A stretch of DNA of 17,541 nt from JACDAN01 sp035707105 (GTDB lineage: Bacteria > Actinomycetota > Thermoleophilia > Gaiellales > Gaiellaceae): contig DASSUI010000063.1 of NCBI GenBank assembly GCA_035707105.1, positions 1 through 17,541 on the forward strand, read 5' to 3'. The notes under the pieces are model-generated. The model ran no database searches and was not told the origin of the DNA. It saw nothing but the letters and a program-made list of their open reading frames with translations. This document shows positions 1 to 7,202 of this stretch, piece by piece. Position 1 is the stretch's first letter. The number at the start of each line of letters is the position of its first letter. A program made the translations under genes and the position numbers.

Positions 1-38
1 AGTCCCTCTCGGCGCTTCCTTCTCCAGGAACGCGTGCG

Positions 39-63
39 GCGGAACGGGCAAAGCCCGTTCCGC
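39..63. repeat. Perfect 11-bp inverted repeat (hairpin) at the left edge
   Basis: Bases 39-49 are the exact reverse complement of bases 53-63, around a three-base AAA loop. The core arms read GGAACGGGC and GCCCGTTCC. The RNA would form a very stable hairpin. No T-run follows, so it is not a standard intrinsic terminator for a gene reading in from the left. It ends 8 bases before the GTG proposed as the start of the next gene. It could be an upstream gene's 3' stem, a dispersed palindrome or a leader structure; the sequence does not decide. Confidence 0.6.
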
Positions 64-70
64 GGCGGGT

Positions 71-484
71 GTGGCTCGCCGGCTCATCCGGGATGGATCG
101 GCCAGGGCGCGTGCGGCGGCGGCATCATTCCTTCTGGTGGCGTTCTTCTACATGGGCGGTATGGCGCTCGTCGTCGGCATCGTCGCCGCGTTCCTCGTCG
201 CAACTCCAGCGCGGCGCGGCTGGCTGCTCGTCGGATTCGGTGGGTTGCTCATGCTGGCCTCCTTCGCGTTCGAGTGGTCGCAGGCGTCGAACGGGAGAGA
301 TGCCCGCGGGTGCCACGACTGCGAAATGTTCCTCGGGCGTTATTGGCAGTGGTATCTCGTTTTGTTCTTCGGTCTGCTGAATTGGTTCGCGTGGTCGCTC
401 GGCATCGCGCTCGGCGCCGGTGAGCGGGCGTGGCTGGGCGCGCACAAAGAGCTTCAGCGTCAGCGCCGGGCGCCGGTCGGCTGA
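71..484 (+). CDS. Small integral membrane protein, unknown function
   Basis: The 137-residue product is not recognised as a named family. A basic N-terminus is followed by hydrophobic stretches at about residues 16-42, 50-66 and 90-117, suggesting three membrane segments. Between the second and third lies a short polar loop with a CHDC pair (about residues 80-83), which could bind metal or form a disulfide. The C-terminus is basic and probably cytoplasmic. The GTG at 71 is the start used here, but the frame is open to the window edge, so the true start could lie further left. The stop is TGA and lysS follows after 27 bases on the same strand. The membrane topology looks real; the function is unknown. 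Confidence 0.6.
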   Translation: MARRLIRDGSARARAAAASFLLVAFFYMGGMALVVGIVAAFLVATPARRGWLLVGFGGLLMLASFAFEWSQASNGRDARGCHDCEMFLGRYWQWYLVLFFGLLNWFAWSLGIALGAGERAWLGAHKELQRQRRAPVG

Positions 485-511
485 TCGAGGCCGCTACTAG
501 ACTCGGCCGCC

Positions 512-1873
512 ATGAGTGGGCTGCCCAAGCGGTTCCCCGAACGCGTGGAGATCGCTTCCGTGCGCGCCGAGGCGGAGCCGCTCGAGGCCGGGCAGGAGGC
601 GGAGCAGACGCGTCGCGTGGCCGGCCGGGTCATGGCTCGGCGGGACATGGGGAAGCTCGTCTTCCTCGACCTCGTCGACCGCTCCGGCCGGATCCAGCTC
701 CTCTGCGCGCAGGAGCGGACCGGGCCCGTCGACCTCGACCTGGGCGACATCGTCGGCGCCGAGGGCCGCCCCGCCAAGACCCGGCGCGGCGAGCCGTCGC
801 TTGCGGTCGACGATCTGACCCTCCTCGCCAAGATCAAGCGGCCGCTGCCGGACACGTTCCACGGCGTCCAGGACACGGAGACGCGCTACCGGCAGCGCTA
901 CCTGGATCTACTGGTGAACGAGGACTCGCGCCGCGACACGGAGATCCGCGCCCGAATGGTCACCGCGATCCGCCGGAGGCTGGACGAGGCGGGCTTCGTC
1001 GAGGTCGAGACGCCCGTGCTGCAGCCGCGCTACGGCGGCGGCTTCGCGGAGCCGTTCGTCACCCACTACAACCACCTCGACCAGGACTACTTCCTCCGGA
1101 TCGCCGACGAGCTGTACCTCAAGCGCCTGATCGTCGGCGGCCTCGACAAGGTCTACGAGATCGCCAAGGACTTCCGCAACGAGAGCGTCTCGTACAAGCA
1201 CAACCCGGAGTTCACGATGCTCGAGTGGTACGAGGCGTATGCCGACTACCGGGACACGATGGTGCGGATCGAGGAGCTCGTCCCCGGCGTCGCCGACGAC
1301 GTGCTCGGCACGACGCACATCTCCTTCCGCGGCCACGCCGTCGACCTCACCGGCCCGTGGCAACGGGTCAAGCTCGTCGACGCGCTCGACGCCGAGCGGC
1401 TCTGGACCCGCGACGCCGACGAGCTGCGGGCGAAGCTCCAGGAGCGCGACGTGGATACCGGCGCGGACAGGAGCTGGGCCCAGCTGGTCGACCACGCGCT
1501 CAGCGCATTCGTCGAGCCCGCGCTGATCGAGCCGACGATCCTCTACGACTACCCGGTCGAGCTCTCACCCTTCGCCCGGGCCACGGAGGACGATCCGTCG
1601 ACCGTCGAGCGCTTCGAGTACTTCGTGGGCGGGATGGAGCTCGGAAACGCCTTCACGGAGATCAACGACCCCGACGAGCAGGCCGAGCGGTTCGCGCAGC
1701 AGGCGGAGGTGGGCGGCGAGCAGGGCGACCCCGACTACGTCGAGGCGCTCGCCTACGGAATGCCGCCGACGGGCGGGCTCGGCCTCGGCATCGACCGGCT
1801 CGCCATGGTGCTGACCGGCCGCGAGGCGATCCGCGACGTGATCCTCTTCCCGGCGCTTCGGGAGCGCTCCTAG
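512..1873 (+). CDS. lysS: Lysyl-tRNA synthetase, class II
   Basis: This enzyme charges tRNA-Lys with lysine using ATP, in the cytoplasm. The 453-residue protein has an OB-fold anticodon-binding domain at about residues 35-105, then a class II catalytic core. Visible marks are the linker RYRQRYLDL (125-133), motif 2 around FRNE (221-224) with HNPEFTMLEWY, the lysine-pocket region GGMELGNAF (373-381), and motif 3 GLGLGIDRL (422-430). The enzyme is short: E. coli LysS has about 505 residues, and the N-terminal helix is essentially absent here. The ATG at 512 is the only reasonable start, because an in-frame TGA lies at 482-484. Some core residues differ from the common bacterial form (FRNES instead of FRNEG; YGGGFAEPF instead of GGAAARPF). 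The TAG stop lies in a CTAG shared with the stop of the decayed gene on the other strand. Confidence 0.96.
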   Translation: MSGLPKRFPERVEIASVRAEAEPLEAGQEAEQTRRVAGRVMARRDMGKLVFLDLVDRSGRIQLLCAQERTGPVDLDLGDIVGAEGRPAKTRRGEPSLAVDDLTLLAKIKRPLPDTFHGVQDTETRYRQRYLDLLVNEDSRRDTEIRARMVTAIRRRLDEAGFVEVETPVLQPRYGGGFAEPFVTHYNHLDQDYFLRIADELYLKRLIVGGLDKVYEIAKDFRNESVSYKHNPEFTMLEWYEAYADYRDTMVRIEELVPGVADDVLGTTHISFRGHAVDLTGPWQRVKLVDALDAERLWTRDADELRAKLQERDVDTGADRSWAQLVDHALSAFVEPALIEPTILYDYPVELSPFARATEDDPSTVERFEYFVGGMELGNAFTEINDPDEQAERFAQQAEVGGEQGDPDYVEALAYGMPPTGGLGLGIDRLAMVLTGREAIRDVILFPALRERS

Positions 1874-2061
1874 CCGGGCGCTGCGGCCTCACGCAGCTCG
1901 TCGAGCGTGATCCCCTGCGTTCCGAACTTTCCGACGGCCACGCCGGCCGCCGCGCTTGCGAGGCGGGCGGCGTCTTCCAGCGGCGCCACAGCCGAGCTCG
2001 AGCGCGAGCGTGGTCACGACCGCGTCTCCGGCGCCGGCGACGTCGAAGACGTTGCGTGCTC
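1870..2061 (-). pseudogene. hldE: C-terminal remnant of an HldE/RfaE-type PfkB sugar kinase
   Basis: Read on the minus strand, this piece gives ARNVFDVAGAGDAVVTTLAL, the PfkB-family C-terminal signature with its catalytic Asp. After a one-base frame change near 1990 it continues as APLEDAARLASAAAGVAVGK and runs to a TAG at 1872-1870. This matches the end of the heptose-phosphate kinase domain of HldE (RfaE), which in the family phosphorylates heptose 7-phosphate. About 230 N-terminal residues are missing: the fragment joins directly to the gmhA remnant. It cannot encode a working kinase. Its stop shares CTAG with the lysS stop. Assignment to HldE rather than another PfkB kinase rests on the ARNVFDV motif and on the adjacent gmhA. 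Confidence 0.78.
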
Positions 2062-2411
2062 GTGGAGGGAACGACGATCGAGACGTCGGCCGACGCCACG
2101 AGTGCGCCGCGGTCTCCGCCGGTGAGCGCCAGGACACGGAGGCCCAGCCCCGCGCTTCTCGACCCCGGCCACCACGTTCGGGGAGCCGCCGCTCGTACTG
2201 ATCGCGAGCGCGACGTCACCCGGCCGGCCGAGCGCCTCGATCTGGCGGGCGAAGACCTGCTCGAAGCCGAGGTCGTTCGCTACGGCCGTAAACGTCGAAG
2301 TGTCCGTCGCTAGCGCGAGCGCCGGAAGCGCGCGGCGATCCTTGGAGAAGCGGCCGACGAGCTCGGCTGCGAAGTGCTTCGCGTCCGCGGCGCTGCCGCC
2401 GTTTCCGAGAG
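2062..2411 (-). pseudogene. gmhA: Truncated, frameshifted phosphoheptose isomerase (GmhA-like SIS protein)
   Basis: The minus strand encodes GNGGSAADAKHFAAELVGRF, the GmhA sugar-phosphate-binding signature, starting at 2406. It continues through ALATDTSTFTAVANDLGFEQ and VFARQIEALGRPGDVALAIS to STSGGSPNVV. Near 2150 the frame shifts by one base and the sequence resumes as LGLRVLALTGGDRGALVASA, ending at IVVPS. Intact GmhA converts sedoheptulose 7-phosphate to heptose 7-phosphate and has about 190-200 residues. Here roughly the first 50 residues and the C-terminal helix are gone. The piece is fused upstream to the PHP phosphatase remnant and downstream to the kinase remnant. Family identity is very clear; loss of function follows from the truncations. 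Confidence 0.88.
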
Positions 2412-3028
2412 GAGTAGGCGGCGTGCCGAAGGTGCACCCGCCGCCGGCGGACGCCGTGCGCGTCGCTCGCGACGAGGTCTGGCCCGTCCCGTCTCGACCA
2501 ACCGCCACGCCGCGCCGGCCCCCCAGCGGCCGATGAGACTCGGTGCCACGACCTGGATGACCGTGCCGTGATTCCCGACCTCGTCGACCAGTTCGATTTC
2601 GCTCTGCACAGCCCGGCAGCGTTCGGGATGAGCGAAGATCGGCAGCAGTCCGGCGTCGGCCAGTCGCGCAGTCACGGACGCAAAGAACGGCGTCGGGCAG
2701 TCGGGCAAGACCTCTACAACGGCGAACTTTCCTGCAATGCTGCGCCGCCGGAGCTCCTCCAGCGGCGCCGAGATCGCGAAGGTGGGATGGATCTCGCCGC
2801 GAGCGTGAGCTCGAGCGGTGTCCCAGCGGCACGCAACGCGACGGAGAGCGCGGCGAGCCGCTTTGCGGCCGTCTCGTGTCTGAATGGAGACATCCGGGCG
2901 TAGTGCGGCGTGCAGATGGCGTCGGTGACTCCGTCGGCAGTGAGTGCGCGGGCGAGCTCGACTGCCTCGCGTTGATCGGAGGGGCCATCGTCCACGCCTG
3001 GAACGAGGTGGCAATGGGTGTCGATCAT
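2412..3028 (-). pseudogene. Frameshifted CpsB/YwqE-like PHP-family phosphatase
   Basis: A minus-strand ATG at 3028 begins MIDTHCHLVPGVDDG, the start of the PHP-type tyrosine-protein phosphatases (CpsB, YwqE) that control capsule and exopolysaccharide export. Family landmarks appear in order but in three frames: DTHCHL and CTPHYARM in the first; GEIHP, IFAHPERCRAV and APSLIGRWG after a net -1 shift near 2797; LVASDAHGVRR after a one-base insertion near 2480. All the metal-binding motifs are therefore still present in the DNA, but no single frame carries them. The last 35 or so residues expected for the family are replaced by the gmhA remnant. A good ribosome-binding site is kept, suggesting recent decay. 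Confidence 0.82.
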
Positions 3029-3391
3029 GGCGCTCTCCTGAGCGTGTCTGAATCCACCTTTCCCTGCGTCTCGAACCAACCAGTGAAATCGTCTCCGTTT
3101 CTGGCCGGCCGAATTCCCCTGAGCTCTCCGCCGCGCGTCTCGGGATCGTGTGCGCCGGCCGGGCGTGCGGTCACACGGAGATGATGATCGCCGGGCAGTC
3201 CGGAGGGACTCACGCGCACGAACGGAACGCTGGCGGCCCCCCAGCAGATCCGAGATGGCTGTGGCTGGTTTCCGCCAGATTGTTCGCGCGGACGGGTTCA
3301 TCGAGACCCTGAGAAAACGGACACGGTGCAGAGCGCGTTTCTGTCCGGGCGGAAAGCCTTGTGAGTCGACGCTGCGAGGTCGGACATTGAC
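3029..3391. other. 363-bp gap with no recognisable gene
   Basis: This stretch separates the decayed phosphatase start from the 3' end of the epimerase gene, both on the minus strand. Short open frames exist on both strands, but none gives a protein that looks like a known family and all are rich in Arg and Ser, as expected from non-coding GC-rich DNA. It probably carries the promoter for the decayed genes or further eroded coding sequence. I see no transposase, tRNA or strong terminator in it. Confidence 0.5.
3033..3040 (-). promoter_or_regulatory. Ribosome-binding site of the decayed PHP phosphatase gene
   Basis: On the minus strand CAGGAGAG lies four bases before the ATG at 3028. It is one of the better Shine-Dalgarno matches in the window, which supports this start and shows that initiation signals survive upstream of a broken gene. 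Confidence 0.55.
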
Positions 3392-4396
3392 CTAGCTGGC
3401 TTCGGTTGCCGCGGGGCTCACTCCCGTGCGCTGCCGATCGGCGATGACCTCTCTGAGAATCTCCTCCAAGTCGACGGACGGCGACCAGCCGACGGCCTCG
3501 CGGATCTTGTCGATCGCGGGCATGCGCTGGAACATCTCTTCGATTCCGTGCCCGTAGACCTGCTCGTACGGCACGAGGACAATTGGGGAGGAGCTGTTCG
3601 TCAGCTCGATGATTCGTTCGGCCAACTCCAGGATTGTCACTGACTCCGTCGATCCGACGTTGTAGATCTCACCTCGCGTGGAGTCCTCGGCCATCAACGC
3701 CACGAGGGCGCGAACCGTGTCGCGGACGTGGCAGAAGCACCGGGTCTGTGATCCATCACCATGGACCTCGAGCGGCTCGCTCGCGAGGGCCGCCTGCACG
3801 AACCGCGGGATCACGTTTCCGTACTGTCCGCTCTGCCGCGGTCCGACCGTGTTGAAAAGGCGGGCGATGACACACTCCACGCCGTGCTCCTCATATCGTG
3901 CGAGGGCGAGGAACTCGTCCATCGCCTTCGAGTCGGCATACGCCCAGCGCTTTGCCGTCGTGGGGCCGTAGATCCGTCGGGCGTCCTCTCGGAGGGGAAG
4001 GTTCTCGCTGGGGTGGTCTCCGTAGACCTCGGAGCTCGAAGCGACAAGCACGGGCTTGTTGAAGCGGCTCGCGTACTCGAGGATGTTTTCCGTTCCGCGG
4101 ACATTCGTAAGCAGCGTGTGTCCCGGGCGCTCGACGATCAGCCGTACGCCGACGGCGGCCGCCAGGTGGAACACGGCGTCGGCCTTGTGCACGAGCTCGC
4201 TGACAACGGACGGCGAGAGGACGGACTCGACGGTGAGATGGAACCTTGGGTTCTCCCTAAGGTCGCCGAGATTCTCGAGCGATCCAGTCGAGAGATCGTC
4301 CAAGGCGTAGACCTCCCAGCCGCCGTCAAGCAGGAGCTCGGCGATATGGGAGCCGATGAACCCAGCGCCTCCCGTGACGAGTGCGGTGCGAGCCAC
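3392..4396 (-). CDS. NAD-dependent nucleotide-sugar epimerase/dehydratase (extended SDR)
   Basis: The 334-residue cytoplasmic protein is an extended short-chain dehydrogenase/reductase acting on nucleotide sugars. It has the N-terminal NAD-binding loop TGGAGFIG (8-15), the acidic residues of ALDDLSTG (31-38), the active-site segment SSSEVYG (120-126), and the catalytic pair Tyr153 and Lys157 in YADSK. The substrate-side motif GDGSQTRCF is also present. The pattern is closest to UDP-glucuronate decarboxylases and related GalE/RmlB-like enzymes; the exact substrate cannot be read from the sequence. The start is GTG with no obvious Shine-Dalgarno. It lies upstream of, and on the same strand as, the decayed glycan genes, so it is probably the intact survivor of a surface-polysaccharide cluster. 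It is full length with no frame breaks. Confidence 0.87.
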   Translation of the reverse strand: MARTALVTGGAGFIGSHIAELLLDGGWEVYALDDLSTGSLENLGDLRENPRFHLTVESVLSPSVVSELVHKADAVFHLAAAVGVRLIVERPGHTLLTNVRGTENILEYASRFNKPVLVASSSEVYGDHPSENLPLREDARRIYGPTTAKRWAYADSKAMDEFLALARYEEHGVECVIARLFNTVGPRQSGQYGNVIPRFVQAALASEPLEVHGDGSQTRCFCHVRDTVRALVALMAEDSTRGEIYNVGSTESVTILELAERIIELTNSSSPIVLVPYEQVYGHGIEEMFQRMPAIDKIREAVGWSPSVDLEEILREVIADRQRTGVSPAATEAS

Positions 4397-4484
4397 GCCA
4401 GCAGGGTAGACGTGGTGGAGCGCGAGGGCTGAAGCGGGTTCGCCTTGGCTGGAATTGGCGTGCAGCCGTGTCTAAACTCATCGC

Positions 4485-4507
4485 CGGCCGCGGCCGAAAG
4501 GCCTTTC
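4485..4507. repeat. Two overlapping 12-bp perfect palindromes
   Basis: CGGCCGCGGCCG occupies 4485-4496 and GAAAGGCCTTTC occupies 4496-4507; each is its own reverse complement. As RNA, GGCC-GAAA-GGCC (4492-4503) would make a short stem with a GNRA-type tetraloop. The location, upstream of both divergent genes, would suit an operator, but no regulator can be named. Confidence 0.4.
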
Positions 4508-4643
4508 AGGAAGATGCGGTTACGCAGTCGTAAAGACTTTTCGCACCCCTCCCCGCCGGCGACGTGGGCTCCGACCACTGAGCTACGATGGGCCGACCTT
4601 CGATCTGTGGCCGGCAGTCCCGGTCGTTCAGGAGCAACGTGGT

Positions 4644-4653
4644 GGAAGGGGGA
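4644..4653 (+). promoter_or_regulatory. Ribosome-binding site fixing the TTG start of clpC
   Basis: GGAAGGGGGA ends eight bases before the TTG at 4662. The TTG begins the invariant ClpC N-terminus (M)FERFTERAR, so site and protein family agree on this start. Confidence 0.65.
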
Positions 4654-4661
4654 CTCGAAGG

Positions 4662-7202
4662 TTGTTTGAGCGTTTCACGGAGCGGGCTCGTCAGGTCGTC
4701 GTCCTTGCCCAGGACGAAGCGCGTGCGCTGAAGCACAACTACATCGGCACGGAGCACATCCTGCTCGGCCTCCTTCGCGAGGAGGAAGGTCTCGCGGCAC
4801 GGGTGCTCGAGTCCCTCGACATCACCGTCGAGGAGGTCCGCGCGCAGGTCGCGCGGATCGTCGGACAGGGCGACGAGGTCACGACCGGCCAGATCCCGTT
4901 CACGCCGCGCGCGAAGAAGGTGCTCGAGCTTGCGCTCCGCGAGGCGCTCTCCCTCGGCCACAACTACATCGGCACCGAGCACATCCTGCTCGGCCTCGTC
5001 CGGGAGAACGAGGGCGTCGCCGCCCGCATCCTCCTCGACTTCGACGCGGACGCCGAGAAGATTCGCAACGAGATCATCCGGATGCTCTCCGGCCCCGGCC
5101 GTCGCCAGCAGGGCGGGGGCGCCGCCGGCGAGAAGGCGAAGAGCTCGAAGCTGCTCGACCAGTTCGGCCGCAACCTGACCAAGCTGGCCGCCGAGGGGAA
5201 GCTCGACCCAGTCGTCGGGCGCCAGACCGAGATCGAGCGCGTGATGCAGATCCTGTCGCGCCGCACGAAGAACAACCCGGTCCTGATCGGCGAGCCCGGC
5301 GTGGGCAAGACGGCCGTCGTCGAGGGCCTCGCCGCCCGCATCTCCGGGAACCAGGTGCCCGAGCTCCTGAAGGGCAAGCAGATCTACACCCTGGACCTCG
5401 CCGCGCTCGTCGCGGGGTCGAAGTACCGCGGTGAGTTCGAGGAGCGCCTGAAGAAGGTGATGAAGGAGATCACCCAGCGCGGCGACATCATCCTGTTCAT
5501 CGACGAGCTCCACAACCTCGTCGGCGCCGGCGCCGCCGAGGGCGCCATCGACGCCGCCTCGATCCTGAAGCCGGCCCTGGCCCGCGGCGAGCTGCAGACG
5601 ATCGGAGCAACGACGCTGGACGAGTACCGGAAGTACCTGGAGCGCGACGCCGCGCTCGAGCGCCGCTTCCAGCAGATCCGCGTCGACGAGCCGGCCGTGG
5701 ACGACACGGTCGAGATCCTGCGCGGCCTCCGTGACCGCTACGAGGCGCACCACCGCTGCACGATCTCCGACGAGGCGCTCCGCGCGTCGGCCGTGCTCGC
5801 CGACCGCTACATCCAGGACCGCCATCTCCCGGACAAGGCGATCGACCTGATCGACGAGGCCGCATCGCGCATGCGCATCAAGACGATGAGCGCACCGCCG
5901 CGGCACCGCGAGCTCGAGGAGGAGATCGAGAAGGTCCGCTCCGAGAAGGAGTCGTCGATCGAGGCGCAGGAGTTCGAGAAGGCCGCGAGCCTCCGCGACA
6001 AGGAGCGCAAGCTGACGCAGAAGAAGCGCGACCTCGAGGAGGACTGGCGCAACGAGGAGTCCGTCGAGAAGCCGCTGATCGGCGAGGAGGAGATCGCCGA
6101 CATCGTCTCGATGTGGACGGGCATCCCGGTCTTCAAGCTCACGGAGGCCGAGACGCAGAAGCTGATCCGCATGGAGGACGAGCTCCACAAGCGCGTCATC
6201 GGCCAGGAGGAGGCGATCGTCGCCGTCTCCAAGTCGATCCGCCGCGCCCGCGCAGGGATCAAGGACCCCAAGCGCCCGACCGGCTCGTTCATCTTCCTTG
6301 GCCCTTCGGGCGTCGGCAAGACCGAGCTCGCGCGCACGCTCGCCGAGTTCCTGTTCGGCGACGAGGACGCGATGGTCCGGATCGACATGTCCGAATACAT
6401 GGAGAAGCACTCGGTGTCGCGGCTCGTCGGCTCGCCCCCGGGCTACATCGGCTACGACGAGGGCGGGCAGCTCACGGAGGCCGTGCGCCGCAAGCCGTAC
6501 TCGGTCGTCCTGCTCGACGAGATCGAGAAGGCGCACCCGGACGTCTTCAACATCCTGCTCCAGATCCTGGAGGACGGGAAGCTGACCGATGCCCAGGGTC
6601 GCAAGGTCGACTTCCGGAACACGATCGTGATCATGACGTCGAACATCGGCGCCGGGACGATCTCCAAGAACCAGACGCTCGGCTTCTCGCTCGGCGACGA
6701 GTCCGGCCTCTCCTACGAGGAGATGAAGGACCGGATCATGGGCGAGCTGAAGAAGGTCTTCCGGCCTGAGCTCCTCAACCGGATCGACGAGGTCATCGTC
6801 TTCCACAAGCTGACGAGGGAAGAGATCATGTCGATCGTCGACCTGCTGATGCACCGCCTCGAGCTGCAGATGGGCGAGCACGAGGCGGACATCCAGCTGA
6901 CCGACGACGCCAAGGAGCTGCTCGTCGATAAGGGCTACGACCCGACGATGGGCGCCCGGCCTCTGCGCCGCGCGATCCAGCGCTTCATCGAGGACCCGCT
7001 CGCGGACTTCGTCCTCGGACGGTCGATCGAGCCCGGCTCGACGATCCTCGTCAACCGCAGCACGGAGAACGAGGACGAGGTCGACATCACCGTCATCCCC
7101 GGCGCGCCGCCCGTCGAGGAGGAGAAGGTCACGGTGCCGCCCGAGGAGCCGAAGGCCGAAGGCGACGAGGGCTCGACCGACGAGCCCGCTGACGAGAGCT
7201 AG
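4662..7202 (+). CDS. clpC: ATP-dependent Clp protease ATP-binding subunit ClpC
   Basis: ClpC is a hexameric AAA+ unfoldase that feeds substrates to the ClpP peptidase in the cytoplasm. The 846-residue protein shows two Clp_N repeats (about 1-145, each with HNYIGTEHILLGL). The first AAA+ module has Walker A GEPGVGKT (210-217) and Walker B ILFIDE (277-282). A UVR-like coiled segment follows near 415-455 (EAQEFEKAASLRDKE). The second AAA+ module has Walker A GPSGVGKT (547-554) and Walker B VVLLDE (615-620). TLGF in the second module fits the ClpP-docking loop. The C-terminus is a long acidic, Pro-rich tail. The start is TTG with a good Shine-Dalgarno. The gene stands alone on this strand and ends in a CTAG shared with the stop of the convergent oxidase gene. 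Confidence 0.97.
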   Translation: MFERFTERARQVVVLAQDEARALKHNYIGTEHILLGLLREEEGLAARVLESLDITVEEVRAQVARIVGQGDEVTTGQIPFTPRAKKVLELALREALSLGHNYIGTEHILLGLVRENEGVAARILLDFDADAEKIRNEIIRMLSGPGRRQQGGGAAGEKAKSSKLLDQFGRNLTKLAAEGKLDPVVGRQTEIERVMQILSRRTKNNPVLIGEPGVGKTAVVEGLAARISGNQVPELLKGKQIYTLDLAALVAGSKYRGEFEERLKKVMKEITQRGDIILFIDELHNLVGAGAAEGAIDAASILKPALARGELQTIGATTLDEYRKYLERDAALERRFQQIRVDEPAVDDTVEILRGLRDRYEAHHRCTISDEALRASAVLADRYIQDRHLPDKAIDLIDEAASRMRIKTMSAPPRHRELEEEIEKVRSEKESSIEAQEFEKAASLRDKERKLTQKKRDLEEDWRNEESVEKPLIGEEEIADIVSMWTGIPVFKLTEAETQKLIRMEDELHKRVIGQEEAIVAVSKSIRRARAGIKDPKRPTGSFIFLGPSGVGKTELARTLAEFLFGDEDAMVRIDMSEYMEKHSVSRLVGSPPGYIGYDEGGQLTEAVRRKPYSVVLLDEIEKAHPDVFNILLQILEDGKLTDAQGRKVDFRNTIVIMTSNIGAGTISKNQTLGFSLGDESGLSYEEMKDRIMGELKKVFRPELLNRIDEVIVFHKLTREEIMSIVDLLMHRLELQMGEHEADIQLTDDAKELLVDKGYDPTMGARPLRRAIQRFIEDPLADFVLGRSIEPGSTILVNRSTENEDEVDITVIPGAPPVEEEKVTVPPEEPKAEGDEGSTDEPADES

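Larger units (their letters stand above)
4397..4661. other. Divergent spacer between epimerase and clpC
   Basis: The 265 bases separate two divergently read genes and so should hold a promoter for each. I see no strong -35/-10 pair; TAAACT at 4473-4478 is a weak -10 candidate for clpC. There is no clear CIRCE, CtsR or HAIR-type operator. The spacer contains two overlapping palindromes (4485-4507) and, on the minus strand, a segment resembling the 5' half of a tRNA (about 4562-4594). Confidence 0.45.

Noticed and set aside
430..2313. A 627-codon plus-strand open frame overlapping lysS
   Set aside because: It is a frame-shifted shadow of lysS and of the minus-strand remnants, dominated by Arg, Pro and Gly with no recognisable domain.
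4504..4594. A complete tRNA gene on the minus strand
   Set aside because: Only the D-arm and part of the acceptor fit. There is no anticodon stem of correct pairing and no 3' acceptor strand, so it is reported only as a tRNA-like half.
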